From assembly GCA_002197995.1 (NCBI GenBank), contig NGZR01000002.1:3348001-3412000 (forward strand): DNA of 64,000 bases, written 5' to 3'. The stretch comes from Gaeumannomyces sp. JS-464. Its lineage: Eukaryota; Ascomycota; Sordariomycetes; Magnaporthales; Magnaporthaceae. Shown here piece by piece: positions 23,727 to 34,821 of this stretch. The first letter of the stretch is position 1, and each line of letters opens with the position of its first letter. The position numbers were made by a program, and so were the translations under genes. Below the pieces are notes generated by a model that saw only the letters and a list, made by a program, of their open reading frames with translations, was not told where the DNA came from and did no database searches.

Positions 23727-25143
23727 ATGCCAGCTTCGGGCAGCACGTTCTTCATCTCTTGGGAGCTATGGCAGCAAATGACCTTTGTAAGTTGACACAT
23801 GAAGCTCCGATAGGATGTGCTTCAATTTTTCTTTCTGCCGCAGGGATTTTTAACATTTCCCCAACCCGCAGGTGCTGGCGGCTGCCATCGTCGTCGTCTT
23901 CACCCTGGGCATGACTAAGCTTACCTACAACAACGTCTTGATGAAGAAGCAAGAGTTGTTGGACGAGGAGAAGCGACAGAGGGTCCAAGAAATGCAAAGT
24001 ACGGGGCTATCCCACAAGAGGGTAATTGACATCCCGTTCGGCGTGCGGGCGATCCAGGGCGGCATCGAGGTGGATGGCATCTGGATCTCCAGGCCAACGA
24101 CCCCGAACACCAGGAAGTCTATGGCCCCGGGCATGGCCTCGACGACCACAATCGCTGTTACCGCCAACCCGCTACTGGCCAAGGCACAGGCACATGGCAA
24201 CAAGCTCCCGTCGCCCACAGATGCTCCCACCAAGATGGAGCATTCGACGCCTTACATGCCGACCGGATACAACGCAGGGGGCTCTGGCCAGCCGACGTCT
24301 CCTGGCCACCATGATCCTATGAGCTTGCTTGGAGGCCCTCCCAACCTGAACCGCAACCCGTCGGGTCATCATCGATCAAGCAGCCAGGGGACCAACAAGG
24401 ACGCCCTTTCTAGGCTGGAGGGCAAGACCGGCCGGCAGCCGCTGCAGACCTACGTGCCCAAAGCCAGTCCTTCAACGGCCGCCCAACTCCAACAACGCCT
24501 TAGGGCTCAGAAGCTGCAACAGCGCCTACCACCCCAGCAGCAGGCCCGTCAACAGCATGGCCAGGCACCGCCACCGCCGCCACCCGGGGAGAAGCAGAAA
24601 CAGCCACAGCGCTCGCCACTCAGGGACTCGGCCTCATCTAACGATTCGTACACGAGTGGCAGCCCAACCAACGAGCGCCAGTACGAGGGCGCCCAGAAAG
24701 CTCGGGTTGTGAGCCTGTCGCACTACCCATCTCAGAGCAGCAGCCGAGTCGCGGCCGGATCGAGCACTCGACCCCCTTCTTCAACCTCGGGACCGTGCTC
24801 GCCCGGACGTGAATGGGGCGCGTCGCTGACGGGGCCGTACGGGCACTCGACCCCGAACTTGCCGCAGACCTCGTTCCTGCCCTCGAGCCAGAGCGAGTCC
24901 CAGCTGCCGCTGCTGGCGCAGGACCCCATACAAATGCCGGAGCCGACATTCGGGCCCGGAGACCTGCGTCACAACAGCGGCAGGCCGCGCAGGGCCAACC
25001 AGGGCTTCGAGGCCGGGAGCTCTGGGAACCCCCACGAGTTCGTCGCGACCCCTCTGTTCCTGGACCGGTCGGCTGAGGACGGTAGCAGGACCCAGCGTGG
25101 ACCGTCGGCACGGCGGCAGCAGAGCCCCTACGGCCAGCAATAA
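23727..25143 (+). CDS. Single-pass membrane protein with long disordered tail, unknown function
   Basis: Two exons: 23727-23786 (ATG in MPASGSTFFISWELWQQ) and 23872-25143, with an 85-nt intron (GTAAGT...CCGCAG) giving 443 residues. The intron falls at the start of one transmembrane helix (VLAAAIVVVFTLGM), followed by a short coiled coil (KKQELLDEEKRQRVQEMQ). The rest is a long Ser/Pro/Gln-rich region with Gln-rich stretches (QQRLRAQKLQQRLPPQQQ) and no globular domain. A short N-terminus before the helix and a long basic/disordered C-terminus suggest a tail facing the cytosol. No family recognised; the gene structure is solid because the helix is completed only after splicing. Confidence 0.75.
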
Positions 25144-25558
25144 CCCCATTGTGCCGGTGGTCTTTTGGTACTGCCAGCAGCCAAAAATAAGCAATAGCTA
25201 TTGAGCAAGAAATAAGAATGGAGGGGAAGAGAAGAAAAGCAGCACGTTTGCGGAGGATCATAATCTACCCCCGAAAAGACACGGGGCGTGACGCTCAATG
25301 GACCCCGGGGATACATTGCGTTTGGAACAGACGTTGGCTTTTAGTTCGGCTCCTTTTCATGTAAACCCAAGGGATTTTATCTTCCCATATTGGCTCGATG
25401 TTTTATATAGGTAGACGGCAGGTGGCGTACTTGGTCATTTCGGGAGGCCGAACTGTTCAAAAGATGATACGATTCTTGGAATGTCTTTACTAGCCAATAA
25501 ATGCATGGATACAGAGGAGTCTATTTGAATTGTGCAGAAGTTGGAAGCGAATTCGAAA
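25144..25558. other. Intergenic spacer between convergent genes
   Basis: Presumed 3' untranslated sequence of the membrane-protein gene on the left and of the small minus-strand frame on the right. AT-rich. I see no further signal. Confidence 0.5.
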
Positions 25559-25867
25559 TTAGACATCTTCTAGATCAATCTGGGTATAGTTGTAGCGACA
25601 AGGCAACCCGCCCTCTCCGTGCCGGTGTGGCTTGGACAGCAAAATAACGCAAGCTGATAGAAAAGAAAGAAGGTCGAAAGAAGCCAAGAACAGCAGAAAA
25701 ACCAAGGAAGTAAAAGTACAAACAGGTAGGTTAGACGGGCCGGCCGTACTGAGGTCACGGGTGCCAGCCCTCACGCCTCCAAGAATGATGGCCGGAGCCT
25801 GGTTGATGACGCTGGCGTCACGAAGCGCCTCCACGATGATGGATTCAGCATCAAGGTCTTTGTCCAT
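25559..25867 (-). CDS. Possible small spliced protein or 3' end of a longer gene, unknown
   Basis: From ATG 25867 the minus strand reads MDKDLDAESIIVEALRDAS, INQAPAIILGG and later SKPHRHGEGGLPCR and YNYTQIDLEDV-stop at 25559. The whole stretch is open (102 codons), but the middle looks like an intron: a GTACGG donor at 25749, TCTAACC branch site and TATCAG acceptor at 25654, which joins in phase to give about 70 residues. Upstream of the ATG the same frame continues as RWKGLPD after a CACACCAG acceptor-like site, so this may be the terminal exons of a longer gene whose 5' part I could not follow. No family recognised. Confidence 0.4.
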   Translation of the reverse strand: MDKDLDAESIIVEALRDASVINQAPAIILGGVRAGTRDLSTAGPSNLPVCTFTSLVFLLFLASFDLLSFLSACVILLSKPHRHGEGGLPCRYNYTQIDLEDV

Positions 25868-26869
25868 ATCCGGCAGCCCTTTCCATCGATAAGGACCTGG
25901 TGTGTGTGTGTGTTTTTTTTATCATCTCCGCATATCCAGTGGCTCCCAGTCTCTCAGAAATGAGGTTGACCGAGGAGGCCTTTTCAAGGCACACAACGGA
26001 GGGTTGTCTAGGTATCTTAGATACTACGGTGCACAGGCAGCTGCCTCTAGGCTAGACTAAACGGGGTCTTGTATTGTAATCAACTCTGTCTGGCGCCGAA
26101 CAGATATCCCCGCTCCCGGATGCACTAGCGGCTCCGCGACCCTCATTCCTCTACCTGGTGAGGTCTTCTATCCAGGCTAGCGTCTGGAGAGTCACCAACA
26201 ATCGCTTTGTCACAAGAGTTTTTTTTTTTTTTTTTTTTTTGACCAAAGACTCGTATTCTACCCATAACCGGCCTCATCGGGGTCTGCCCTGCTACTGTAA
26301 GCGCTTGCGGAGCCCCTCCCTTTGCCATACCCATCATTCATCACACTCACCGAATTATCAGGATAGAGAAGTCGTAGGAATTGAAATACCTCGCTTCGGT
26401 CAGCGAACGTCCAATTCTAATGGTCCGACTGCTTCTATCGAAGCTGAGATTATTATGTATCATCGGGTAGGTAGTATGTACCTAGTCAAGTGGTGCACAC
26501 AGATAGTGTGATAGCCCGACTTATAGATGGGGAGGAGGGTCGGAACGGCATCAGACGCTAGTGGATCCCTGAGAGATTGTTGTTGGCTGTTGGCTCGCTC
26601 AATGTGGCATGGGCAGCGGCAAGGTACATGTATAAAAAGGAGCGGGGAACGGCGACCGCATGGGCTGGCACCTCTCTATAAAGCATGGAGAATACCGCCC
26701 GATATTTCTAGGCAATCGCTCACCCAAAACCACGCGACGATCATTGTATCGTAGAGGAACTTGAGGACAGACGGACCAGAACCACCCTAAGCATCACTTC
26801 AAACCTCTACATCATTCTCCAACATAATAACTACCACAATTTGCCATCAACCAGCCTTGTGCACTAGCC
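25868..26869. other. Promoter region with homopolymer tracts
   Basis: No certain gene. It contains a short GT repeat with a T-run (about 25902-25920) and a T22 run (26219-26240). The right end is the promoter of the phosphotransferase-like pseudogene. Confidence 0.5.
26631..26638 (+). promoter_or_regulatory. TATA-like element
   Basis: TATAAAAA at 26631-26638 lies 230-240 nt upstream of the start codon at 26870 of the broken phosphotransferase-like gene. Spacing and orientation fit a core promoter with a long leader; inferred from sequence only. Confidence 0.4.
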
Positions 26870-27926
26870 ATGCCCCTCGTCGTCGACAATGCAATCAACA
26901 GCTTCTTCACCCGTGGTGGGGTGGCGGCTTCTAAAGCGGAATGCGACGAGTTTGCCCGCCAAAGACACCCTGGTGAGGTCCGGCCCGTCGATGTCCAAGG
27001 AGTGTCCAGTTACACCGTCATTGCTGGGCCGAACGGCAGCAAGATAGTGCAGTTCCGAGAGCAAGGCTTTTTGCTGGACATGGAAATCATGGCGCTGGCT
27101 AAAGAAGTACACGGGGGCTTCGTGCCCAGCTGCTGTGAGCTCGGCTGGGTCGGCGATCCAAAGGGCTCGTAGTTGATGGCATACGAGATGGACAAGATTC
27201 CGGGGGAGACGTACATCACAGCCCAGTCTTCGCTCACCGCCCACGAGGCGAGGCTAAATGCTGTGCACAGCCTGGTAAGGTATGTCTATGTATTGGATTG
27301 CCTACCTTTCTCTTGTGGGTTGAGAAACAGAGTGCTGAACATGGACCGGCCCGGCAGGTTTTTCGCCCAGTCGTGGCGAAGCGGGCCTACTATATCGAAA
27401 TCGGGACTGGTCGATATGTCTGCGATCGGGACTGAATGTCGCGGCTGGTTCAAGTATCTTGCTAGCACACTTCCCGAACGCTTCCTCCCCGCGGTGGGCG
27501 GATGCGGAAGCCGCTCTTCCAGCGCTGCTCGATGAGGGCTATCCTGTGGTGCTTACACACAGCGATCTCAACGAGATGAACATTCTGGCCAGCCCCGACA
27601 GCGGCGAGATCATGGGCGTTGTCGACTGGCCCGACACGAGCGTCCTCCCGTTTGGCTTTTCGCTCTACGCTCTGGAGAGTGCGCTCGGCAGCATGAACCA
27701 TGATGGTTGGACGTGGCAAGATGACGCCGATGAGATGAGGCGGGCATTCTAGGACAGGTTCGTGGAGGAGACAGGTTTGTCCGGCGCCCAATGCGAACTT
27801 GCGAAACAGGCTGCGAGGGCGGGAATTCTTGTCCGATATGGCACTCCATACAACAGCGGCCTCCCGGGGATGACCGGAACTCGTGATGGAGACGACTTTC
27901 GGTATCTGGACGCCCTGCTTTTGTAG
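26870..27926 (+). pseudogene. Aminoglycoside-phosphotransferase (APH)-like protein, disabled
   Basis: The protein family is clear from the catalytic loop LTHSDLNEMNIL (the HxDxxxxN pattern) and the metal-binding VVDWPD block, followed by PFGFSLYALES. ATG 26870 begins MPLVVDNAINSFFTRGG. An in-frame TAG (27170-27172) interrupts DPKGS-stop-LMAYEMDK. A 78-nt intron at 27280-27357 (GTATGT...CGGCAG) joins to RFFAQSW. The frame then shifts by one near 27490, and a second TAG (27750-27752) sits between RRAF and DRFVEETGLSG. Coding similarity continues to LDALLL-stop at 27926. Fungal members phosphorylate small molecules or are kinase-like proteins of unknown substrate. Three independent lesions make it a pseudogene in this assembly; both stops fit CpA-to-TpA change. 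Confidence 0.8.
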
Positions 27927-28240
27927 AAAAGCACAATTCATGGAATGCACTGCCCGTAATGCAAATGTTTCTGCTTCTGACCCGCTGCGTCAATTCAGGG
28001 GCGGCCAGGCACCAGCCTGATCATAATGCATCACCTGACCTGGCGTCCTAGCACCCACGCCACTCTCTGTCTAGCGCGCTTTCCACGCGTCGACAACAAA
28101 TGAGTTCAGGCACCTTCTTTTGCCACCAACCAACCGAGGCCCAAGAGTGATTTATTCTCCCATCGCCCGCCCGCACCGTCGTCATTTGTGCATCTATCTC
28201 TAAAGAAGCTCTACCTGCAGATCTGCAAATCACAGCAAAA
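27927..28240. other. Intergenic spacer, RAD51 promoter
   Basis: A short spacer between the pseudogene and RAD51, so it must carry the RAD51 promoter. No individual element identified. Confidence 0.5.
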
Positions 28241-29484
28241 ATGACTCTCGTGTCCGATGAATACGATGAGAGCGCCAACATGGACGAGAGCGGAATGCCC
28301 GGGCCTGGCGCGCCCACCCCGCTCACGGCTCTCGAGGTACGCTGTGACCGGAAATGATTGCGCACCAAGCCGACATATCTTACTATTGGTGCCCCTTCGC
28401 AGCCTGCTGATTGGAGATTGTTCCTTCTCTCAGGGCGTCGGAGGACTCACAAAGCGTGATATTCAATTGATCGTCGATGGCGGCTACAACACGGTCGAGT
28501 CGGTGGCGTACACACCCAGGCGAATGCTCGAACAGATCAAGGGAATTTCGGAGCAGAAGGCGGGCAAAATTCTGGCCGAGGGTACGCGCCATTTGTTGCA
28601 TTGCCCCGGCCCGGTGACATGATGCTCTTCCCGGCTGCTAACAGTATTGCCCCTTGGATTCGGTAGCCTCCAAGCTTGTTCCTATGGGCTTTACCACGGC
28701 CACCGAGATGCACCAGCGGCGTAGCGAGCTCATATCGATCACGACGGGCTCCAAGAACCTTGACACTCTCCTCGCCGGCGGCGTCGAGACCGGCTCTGTG
28801 ACAGAGCTCTTCGGCGAGTTCCGCACAGGCAAGTCGCAGATTTGCCACACCCTGGCCGTCACCTGCCAGCTGCCCTTCGACATGGGCGGCGGCGAGGGGA
28901 AATGCCTGTATATCGACACCGAGGGTACGTTCCGCCCCGTGCGGCTCCTCGCCGTGGCCAACAGGTTCGGCCTGTCAGGCGAGGAGGTGCTGGACAACGT
29001 GGCGTACGCGCGCGCCTACAACTCGGATCACCAGCTGCAGCTGCTCAACCAGGCGGCCGCCATGATGTGTGAGACGCGCTTCAGCCTGCTCATCGTCGAC
29101 TCGGCCACCTCGCTCTACCGCACCGACTTCCTGGGCCGCGGCGAGCTGAGCAGCAGGCAGACGCACCTGGCGAAGTTCATGCGCACGCTGCAGCGCCTGG
29201 CCGACGAGTTCGGCATTGCAGTCGTCATTACGAACCAGGTCGTCGCCCAGGTCGATGGCGGGCCCTCGGCCATGTTCAACCCGGACCCCAAGAAGCCCAT
29301 CGGCGGCAACATCATCGCGCACGCCAGCACCACCAGGCTGAGTCTGAAGAAGGGCCGTGGCGAGACGAGGATCGCAAAGATCTACGACAGCCCCTGTCTG
29401 CCCGAAAGTGATTGTCTATTCGCCATTCAGGAGGACGGAATCGGTGACCCGGCGCCCAAGGATCTCGACAAGGACAAGGACTGA
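28241..29484 (+). CDS. RAD51: RAD51 recombinase
   Basis: Three exons (28241-28336, 28434-28581, 28667-29484) with introns GTACGC...CTCAG and GTACGC...GGTAG; the branch site GCTAAC precedes the second acceptor. The product is 353 residues, the usual length for fungal Rad51. The N-terminus is [11 protein letters not shown] with the helix-hairpin-helix region [20 protein letters not shown] in exon 2. Walker A is GEFRTGKS (131-138) and Walker B LLIVDS (222-227); [12 protein letters not shown] and [13 protein letters not shown] are the L1/L2-region signatures. It forms ATP-dependent filaments on single-stranded DNA and catalyses strand exchange in recombinational repair in the nucleus. The frame is intact. 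Known as mei-3 in Neurospora and uvsC in Aspergillus. Confidence 0.98.
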
Positions 29485-30085
29485 GTTGGGTCTGTGGTGC
29501 TGTATGATGGAACGACAATATGCTTTGTTTTCTTTGCTTGCTTTAAGCTGTGGGCTTAGGGCTGTTGGTTTCAAATAATGAGATCCGGTTGACGAGGTAC
29601 CACTCCAGGGGGATTATCACACAATTGCATTTTGGCCTGGTGTTTGGGAGAGGTATCTATAGTATAAGAGCATTGGTAGTGTTTTGCTTTTTCTTTCTTT
29701 CGCCTGCAGTAATATGAACAGACCTGGCGATTCGCCGTTGATTCGACGATATCTCATCTCGTTCAGTTTCTCGGTTGTCTGTGAGACGATCAACCCTCGA
29801 TCCTCAAAGGTGCTCAGGCATTCCTGGCTCTCGCCAGGCGCCTTTGAAAGCTGAGCTCAACGGCCCCACATGCAAGCCCCACCCGGCTGCGTCAAGACGG
29901 CGCAGGTCCAATTCAATCTGGAAATTCTTTGGACTGCAGGTGCTGAAATCGCGACTCGACGCGCCGAGCTCAGAGTGCTATCGCCGATTTTCTGCACAGC
30001 ATCATCGCCGGCCCCAGACGCTGCCCGCCTGCCTCGAGCATCTCGAAACGATTTGCGGCTCCATTTTTATGGAGCTGCACGCATC
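29485..30085. other. Intergenic spacer, NUP120 promoter
   Basis: About 600 nt between RAD51 and NUP120 in tandem. The NUP120 frame is open back to an earlier ATG at 29870, but that extension is not protein-like and I take it as leader. Nothing else seen. Confidence 0.5.
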
Positions 30086-33000
30086 ATGGATTCTCGCGAG
30101 CCGCTTTTTCTCTACAAGGAGACCCGCCTGAACCTCGAGCCGTCGCCGAGCAGCACCGTCCACATCCACCTGAAGTCGTCAAATGGAGGCGGCTACTCGT
30201 CCCGGAGCAATGGCCGATCTGCAGAAGACGAGCGCGCGTACCGCGTCAAGGGACTCGCGTCCGCCTCAGCCGTCTTCTACCGCCAGCACCATAGCGGCCC
30301 CAGAGCTTTTCTGTGGAGGATACAGGACGGCGGACGCATCCTGAGCTTGCAGGCCGCCGATCTCTGCAGGCAGGAAAAGGCCGCCGATGCGCCGCTCACC
30401 GTCCACGTCCACTTTCCTACTCCCTTGAAGCCGAACTGCGTCGCCCTCGCCGACCCGAAAAACCTCGACGCGCTGAACATCTTCGCTTTCGACGAGTCCA
30501 ACAACCTGCACACGCTCCTCCTCAGATCCGACGTCTTCCGCAAGCGGTCCGCTTCCGAGGCGGTGAACCCGGCCGATACGCCAAAACCCTTCCTCCCAGC
30601 CGCGTTGGGATTCAAGCACGTGCATCGGCTCGTTGCGGTTGGTACCGACAGGCTTCTAGCTACTCTGCACGACGGCGGCCTGCTCGTGTTCGACAGGACA
30701 CACGGTCACGATGGTAGGTTTGGCATCGCACCCCTACGCCCTCGCGACGACTCGCTCTTGTGGCGCACAACCAACTGATCAACGCTCTCGTCAGCTGTGG
30801 CGCCATGGAAGGAGACATTTTACAACTCCTCCGGCTGGACGCAGGGTCTACGCAACCTGCTCCCGTTCCAGAGCGGGCCCACGGTCAGATACGGTAAAGT
30901 CAACATGGACCTGACAGCAGCGACGTCCGTTACCGTGACCTCTATGGGCATGGAGAAGAGATCGTTCATGTTTACAGTCTGTCTTGACCATCGCATGAGG
31001 ATCTGGAACGGAAGCGGCGCCATTCTCTTCACCGGAGACATTCTGAACTCGGAGCGCAACCCCCAGGACGTCGGGAAATGGACGATAGACCCGTCTCAGT
31101 CGAACCTCGTTCGTGTACTAGAGAGTGCGGAGGGCCATTGCTTGTGTGTGACCTACTCGCCAATCGGCACCGGCGCCTTCAAGGTCTGGAAGGTTGGTGC
31201 CTCGAGCCCCGACTCTATCATTGTCAAGGATCTGTTCCCAGACCACCACCTCACCCCGCCAGCTCCATCGTCGTCTGATATCTGGACCCTTGCCGACTTT
31301 GGTCTAACCCAAGTTCCCCTGGGTGCGAGTCGACTATGGGTTCTGTGGAAGAATAACCTGACCTATCGGGTGCAGCGGGTGGACTTCACGGTTGATACCA
31401 TCGAGACGGCTTGGGCAAACGAATGGGTTGACGTTTTTGCGGACCATACTGCGCCTCCAGCGCAGAGCTCCAACCCCTGCGACCCCACGGATGCGACGGA
31501 AAAGTGGTTGCAGATTATCTTCGCCCCCGGTCGGTTCACGCGCAACATGCTCGAGACGGCCCTCACTATGTATGAGGGTGGAGTCGGCTCTGCGAAGACC
31601 AGCTCGGGCAATGGCAAGAAGAGCCTGGTCGAGTCCATCTGTGCGGTTCTTGGATCGACGGCAACCCTCGAACGAGACTCGGCCGGAGAGATAGACTACG
31701 GACAGTTTAGGGCCACCAGTGAAATCCACTGGCGGCGCTTCTACCGGCTGCTCGTCGAACTCGATAAGCAACGTGGAGAAGCGTTGTCTCTAGCAGTCGA
31801 TCCCGACTCCGGCCTGACGTGGGTCGTGTGTGCGGACTGCGTCTCGGTGGTTCGGGCGTGTAGTAGCCTCGAGCGTGTTTACCACAACCTGTCCTCCCCC
31901 GAGAGCAAGTACCAGGGGACGTCGTCCCTGCTGACGGCCGGGATATCATTCCTTGCTGGGTTCTCTGACAACATGCTTCAGATGGGCGCGGCGGCCCTGC
32001 GCGCTGAGCTGTCGGAGGACTCGTCCAAGACCGACTTTGAGCGGATCCAACACTTTTCTGACAAATCAGGCTTCTGGCGGTTGGTCACAGATGAGGACTG
32101 CGCCCAGGTTCTGGACGCTCTGGGAGACGGTTTCAAACTCGTGACCTTGGACCTCTACCGGAACCTATTCTCACTCGTAGGCGAGACCGAGGACGCTCGA
32201 ACCCGGGATGCCCGCGACCCCTTTACCGAATTTGGCAGGAAGTTAGTTGTTAAGGGAACACAGGACACCACCGAGCTGCATTGGCGGATACTCTTCAGCC
32301 AAGTCATTCTCCTGGTTCACATGGAGAACGAGTCCGACAACGACGAGGACGTGTTGCATTCGAGGCTCGACATCGGCCAGGTTTACAGACAACTAATCTT
32401 GGCGCTGCGGAGGCTAGAGCTCGTGCGATGGCTGGCGAGGACCGAGTTGAGCGTGCCGCTACCAAAAGCAGACCGTTCCAGCTCGTCACAACAGCTCGCA
32501 ACGACCTCCCCCACCACGTCTAAGAAGCCGGGAGACGAGACGCACAACATCTCGACGTTGGAGGCCAGCATCAGCCACCTTCTCGGTCTTTCCGAGCTGA
32601 GCGGGGAACCGGTAGCCACTACTTTGACCGACGTAATGACCGACATCTGCGCTCCAGACAGCAACATCGAGCTCTCCACAGCTATAACCCAGTGTCTTTT
32701 GCTAAAGCGCGATCGCCCGGATCTTGCCATGGAGCTGGGGGCTTTTGCCAATCAAGATCCATTTTCCACCTACGTTCAGGGGCGTGTGGCTCTTGCGCTC
32801 AGGGACTACGACGTGGCCTTGGTACACTTCAAGAAGGCAGCAATCGGCATGAGTACGCATACACTACAGACCCTACATTGGCCAACTCGAGTACTCTGGC
32901 ACATTTATGCTAACCCTGATTCTAGGTGTCCCCATGAAACATGCCGACCGGCATAGCGTGGGTCTGCTCGACGACACCGAGTGGAACCTTCTCAACAGTG

Positions 33001-33889
33001 GGCTTCCCAACTACTACGCCCACATAGTCTCGCTTTATGAGAGGCAGAAGGCATACTCCTACGTCGCTAGCTTCGCACGGTTGTCGCTCCAGTTCGCCAC
33101 GGCCAGGACCAGTCGTCGATATCGACGCGGGCAGAGATGCTAAGCAGGCTGTTTGTCTCCGCGACGGCGATATCCCGATTCGACCTGGCGCACACAGCGC
33201 TTCTGTCCATGACAGACGCAGCTCTCCAACAGTCGTGCCTCAGGCGGCTGGTGGAGAAGATGTGCGAGACGCAACAGAACGCCGAGCTCATGAACCTTCC
33301 CTTCTGCCACCTGCACGACTCGGTGGACAGGATCCTGGAGCAGAAGTGCCAGTCGGCAGCGGCGGCGGCGGTGGACTCGACCCAGTCCGGCCGCGGCGTC
33401 CCGTGGCACCAGGTCCTGTACGCGTGGCGGGTCCACCACAACGACTACAAGGGAGCCGCGGCCACGCTTCTCGACCGGACCAAGAAGCTGAAGAAGCTGG
33501 GGGAGGGAGACAACCTGCTGGGCGACGACGTACTAGACACGCCCGTCACGAAGCAGTACTTGCTGCTCATCAACGCCCTCAGCTGCGTCGAGCCCAAGGA
33601 GGCGTGGATCATATCGGAAGAGGAGGCTGGAACCCACGGCAAAGTCATCACGAGTGGCGTGGACATCTACGAGGCCATCGACTTCCTGGCCGGCGCCGGG
33701 GCCAAGGAGGCGACGGAGCTCAAGGAGCTGGCCGACCTGACGCCCACCAACGCGGATCGGCCATGGAGACGGGTGCTGAGCCTGGACGACCTGAGAAGGG
33801 ACTACCAAGGAGAGCTGGACCGGATAGCGGCGATCCAGAACAACCAGTTCGACTTTGCCGTCGGGGACGAGGCCATGGACGAGTCGTGA
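30086..33889 (+). CDS. NUP120: Nucleoporin NUP120 (Nup160 family), frame broken once
   Basis: Start ATG 30086 (MDSREPLFLYKETRLNLEP), chosen because the family N-terminus begins at about this motif. Exon 1 is 30086-30713, intron 30714-30794 (GTAGGT...GTCAG), exon 2 30795-32852, intron 32853-32925 (GTACGC, branch GCTAAC, TCTAG), then exon 3 to 33889. The product of about 1,225 residues has the expected length. The first 500 residues form the beta-propeller (RMRIWNGSGAILFTGDI), followed by the helical part that packs in the Y-shaped Nup84/Nup107 subcomplex of the nuclear pore. At about 33104 the frame shifts by one (FATA then QDQSSISTRAEM); restoring one C in GGCC would join them, so a base is probably missing from the assembly. 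Confidence 0.93.
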
Positions 33890-34821
33890 TTTGTGCAAAG
33901 CATAATGCGTTGGAACCAGCATTTTGGGGTAGGAGGACCGGAACGTCGTGGGTGTGTGGTTTTTTGTGGAAGCACCTAATCTCTAGGATGTCCCGACGGG
34001 AGGCGCAAATGGACTTTGGGTTTTTATGTGATGATACCTTGATAATGGATTTTTGCAGACCTATCTAAAAAGCCGCCGTCGTCTAGGTAGGTGCCCGCTG
34101 CAAAAGAGCCCAAAAAGATGGGTTGCAGAGACGTGCCTTCCTTCCGTGCCGCATCGCTTCCTCAGTTTCTTTCTCGATCCACCCGGGCCTGCTTAGATCC
34201 CGTTTGAACGCCTCGCCTGCTTGCTCCTTCCCATTTCAAGGCAAGGTACGTCTCCTCTCCTTGTATACCCACACGGGGAGCCCGGCTGCCAGCAAGTGCA
34301 TCGGGCTCTTTCCTAGCAGAGCTCGGTGGTCAAGCGGTTTAAAGGGGGGCTGCTGTGCGCCTGTGTGCTTCCCTGGGCGATCTGTCCTGGTTCGAGTCCT
34401 GGTGACCTTGTGGCGCCTTTTTTGTGTTTTTTTGCCTTTTGGTTTCTTCTTTTCCAGTATATTCTCTCCATGCACAGTATCAAAACTACAGTTGTCGTTC
34501 ATATCCGTCTGTATGCTTTTTGCCCCTTCATATAACCACCATTTCCCCTCTACAATCCCTCCTTTGCTGGGGTCAAAACGACCGGCACTTGACTTGCATG
34601 ACAATTATAGCTATGCTTTATTAAGCTAAAGAACTGGATCTGGCTTTCAGAATGAATTGGCCGGCGCTTCTAATCGACCATTTGAATTTACATAAATCAT
34701 CCACCACGGCACAGCTTTGGGCCGTGCGGCTCTTCGGCTGACGCATGAAGCTGCGGCAGACAAGGCAGACATACGCCCTTACTCAACACACTCAAAAAAA
34801 AAAAAAAAAAAAACACAAAGC
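33890..34821. other. Intergenic spacer between convergent genes
   Basis: Separates the 3' ends of NUP120 and VPS26. It holds the tRNA-like element described separately, T-rich tracts at about 34414-34450 and an A20 run at 34794-34813. No protein gene seen. Confidence 0.5.
34320..34427 (+). other. tRNA-like polymerase III element (degenerate tRNA or SINE head)
   Basis: TGGTCAAGCGG at 34327-34337 matches the polymerase III A-box consensus at every position, and GGTTCGAGTCC at 34389-34399 matches the B-box consensus. The 51 nt between them fits a tRNA with a long variable arm or an intron, and T-runs begin at 34418. However, the acceptor strands (34320-34326 and 34403-34409) do not pair, the D stem is poor and the T stem has a T-T mismatch. 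It is therefore more likely a tRNA-derived retroelement remnant or pseudogene than a working tRNA. Confidence 0.45.
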
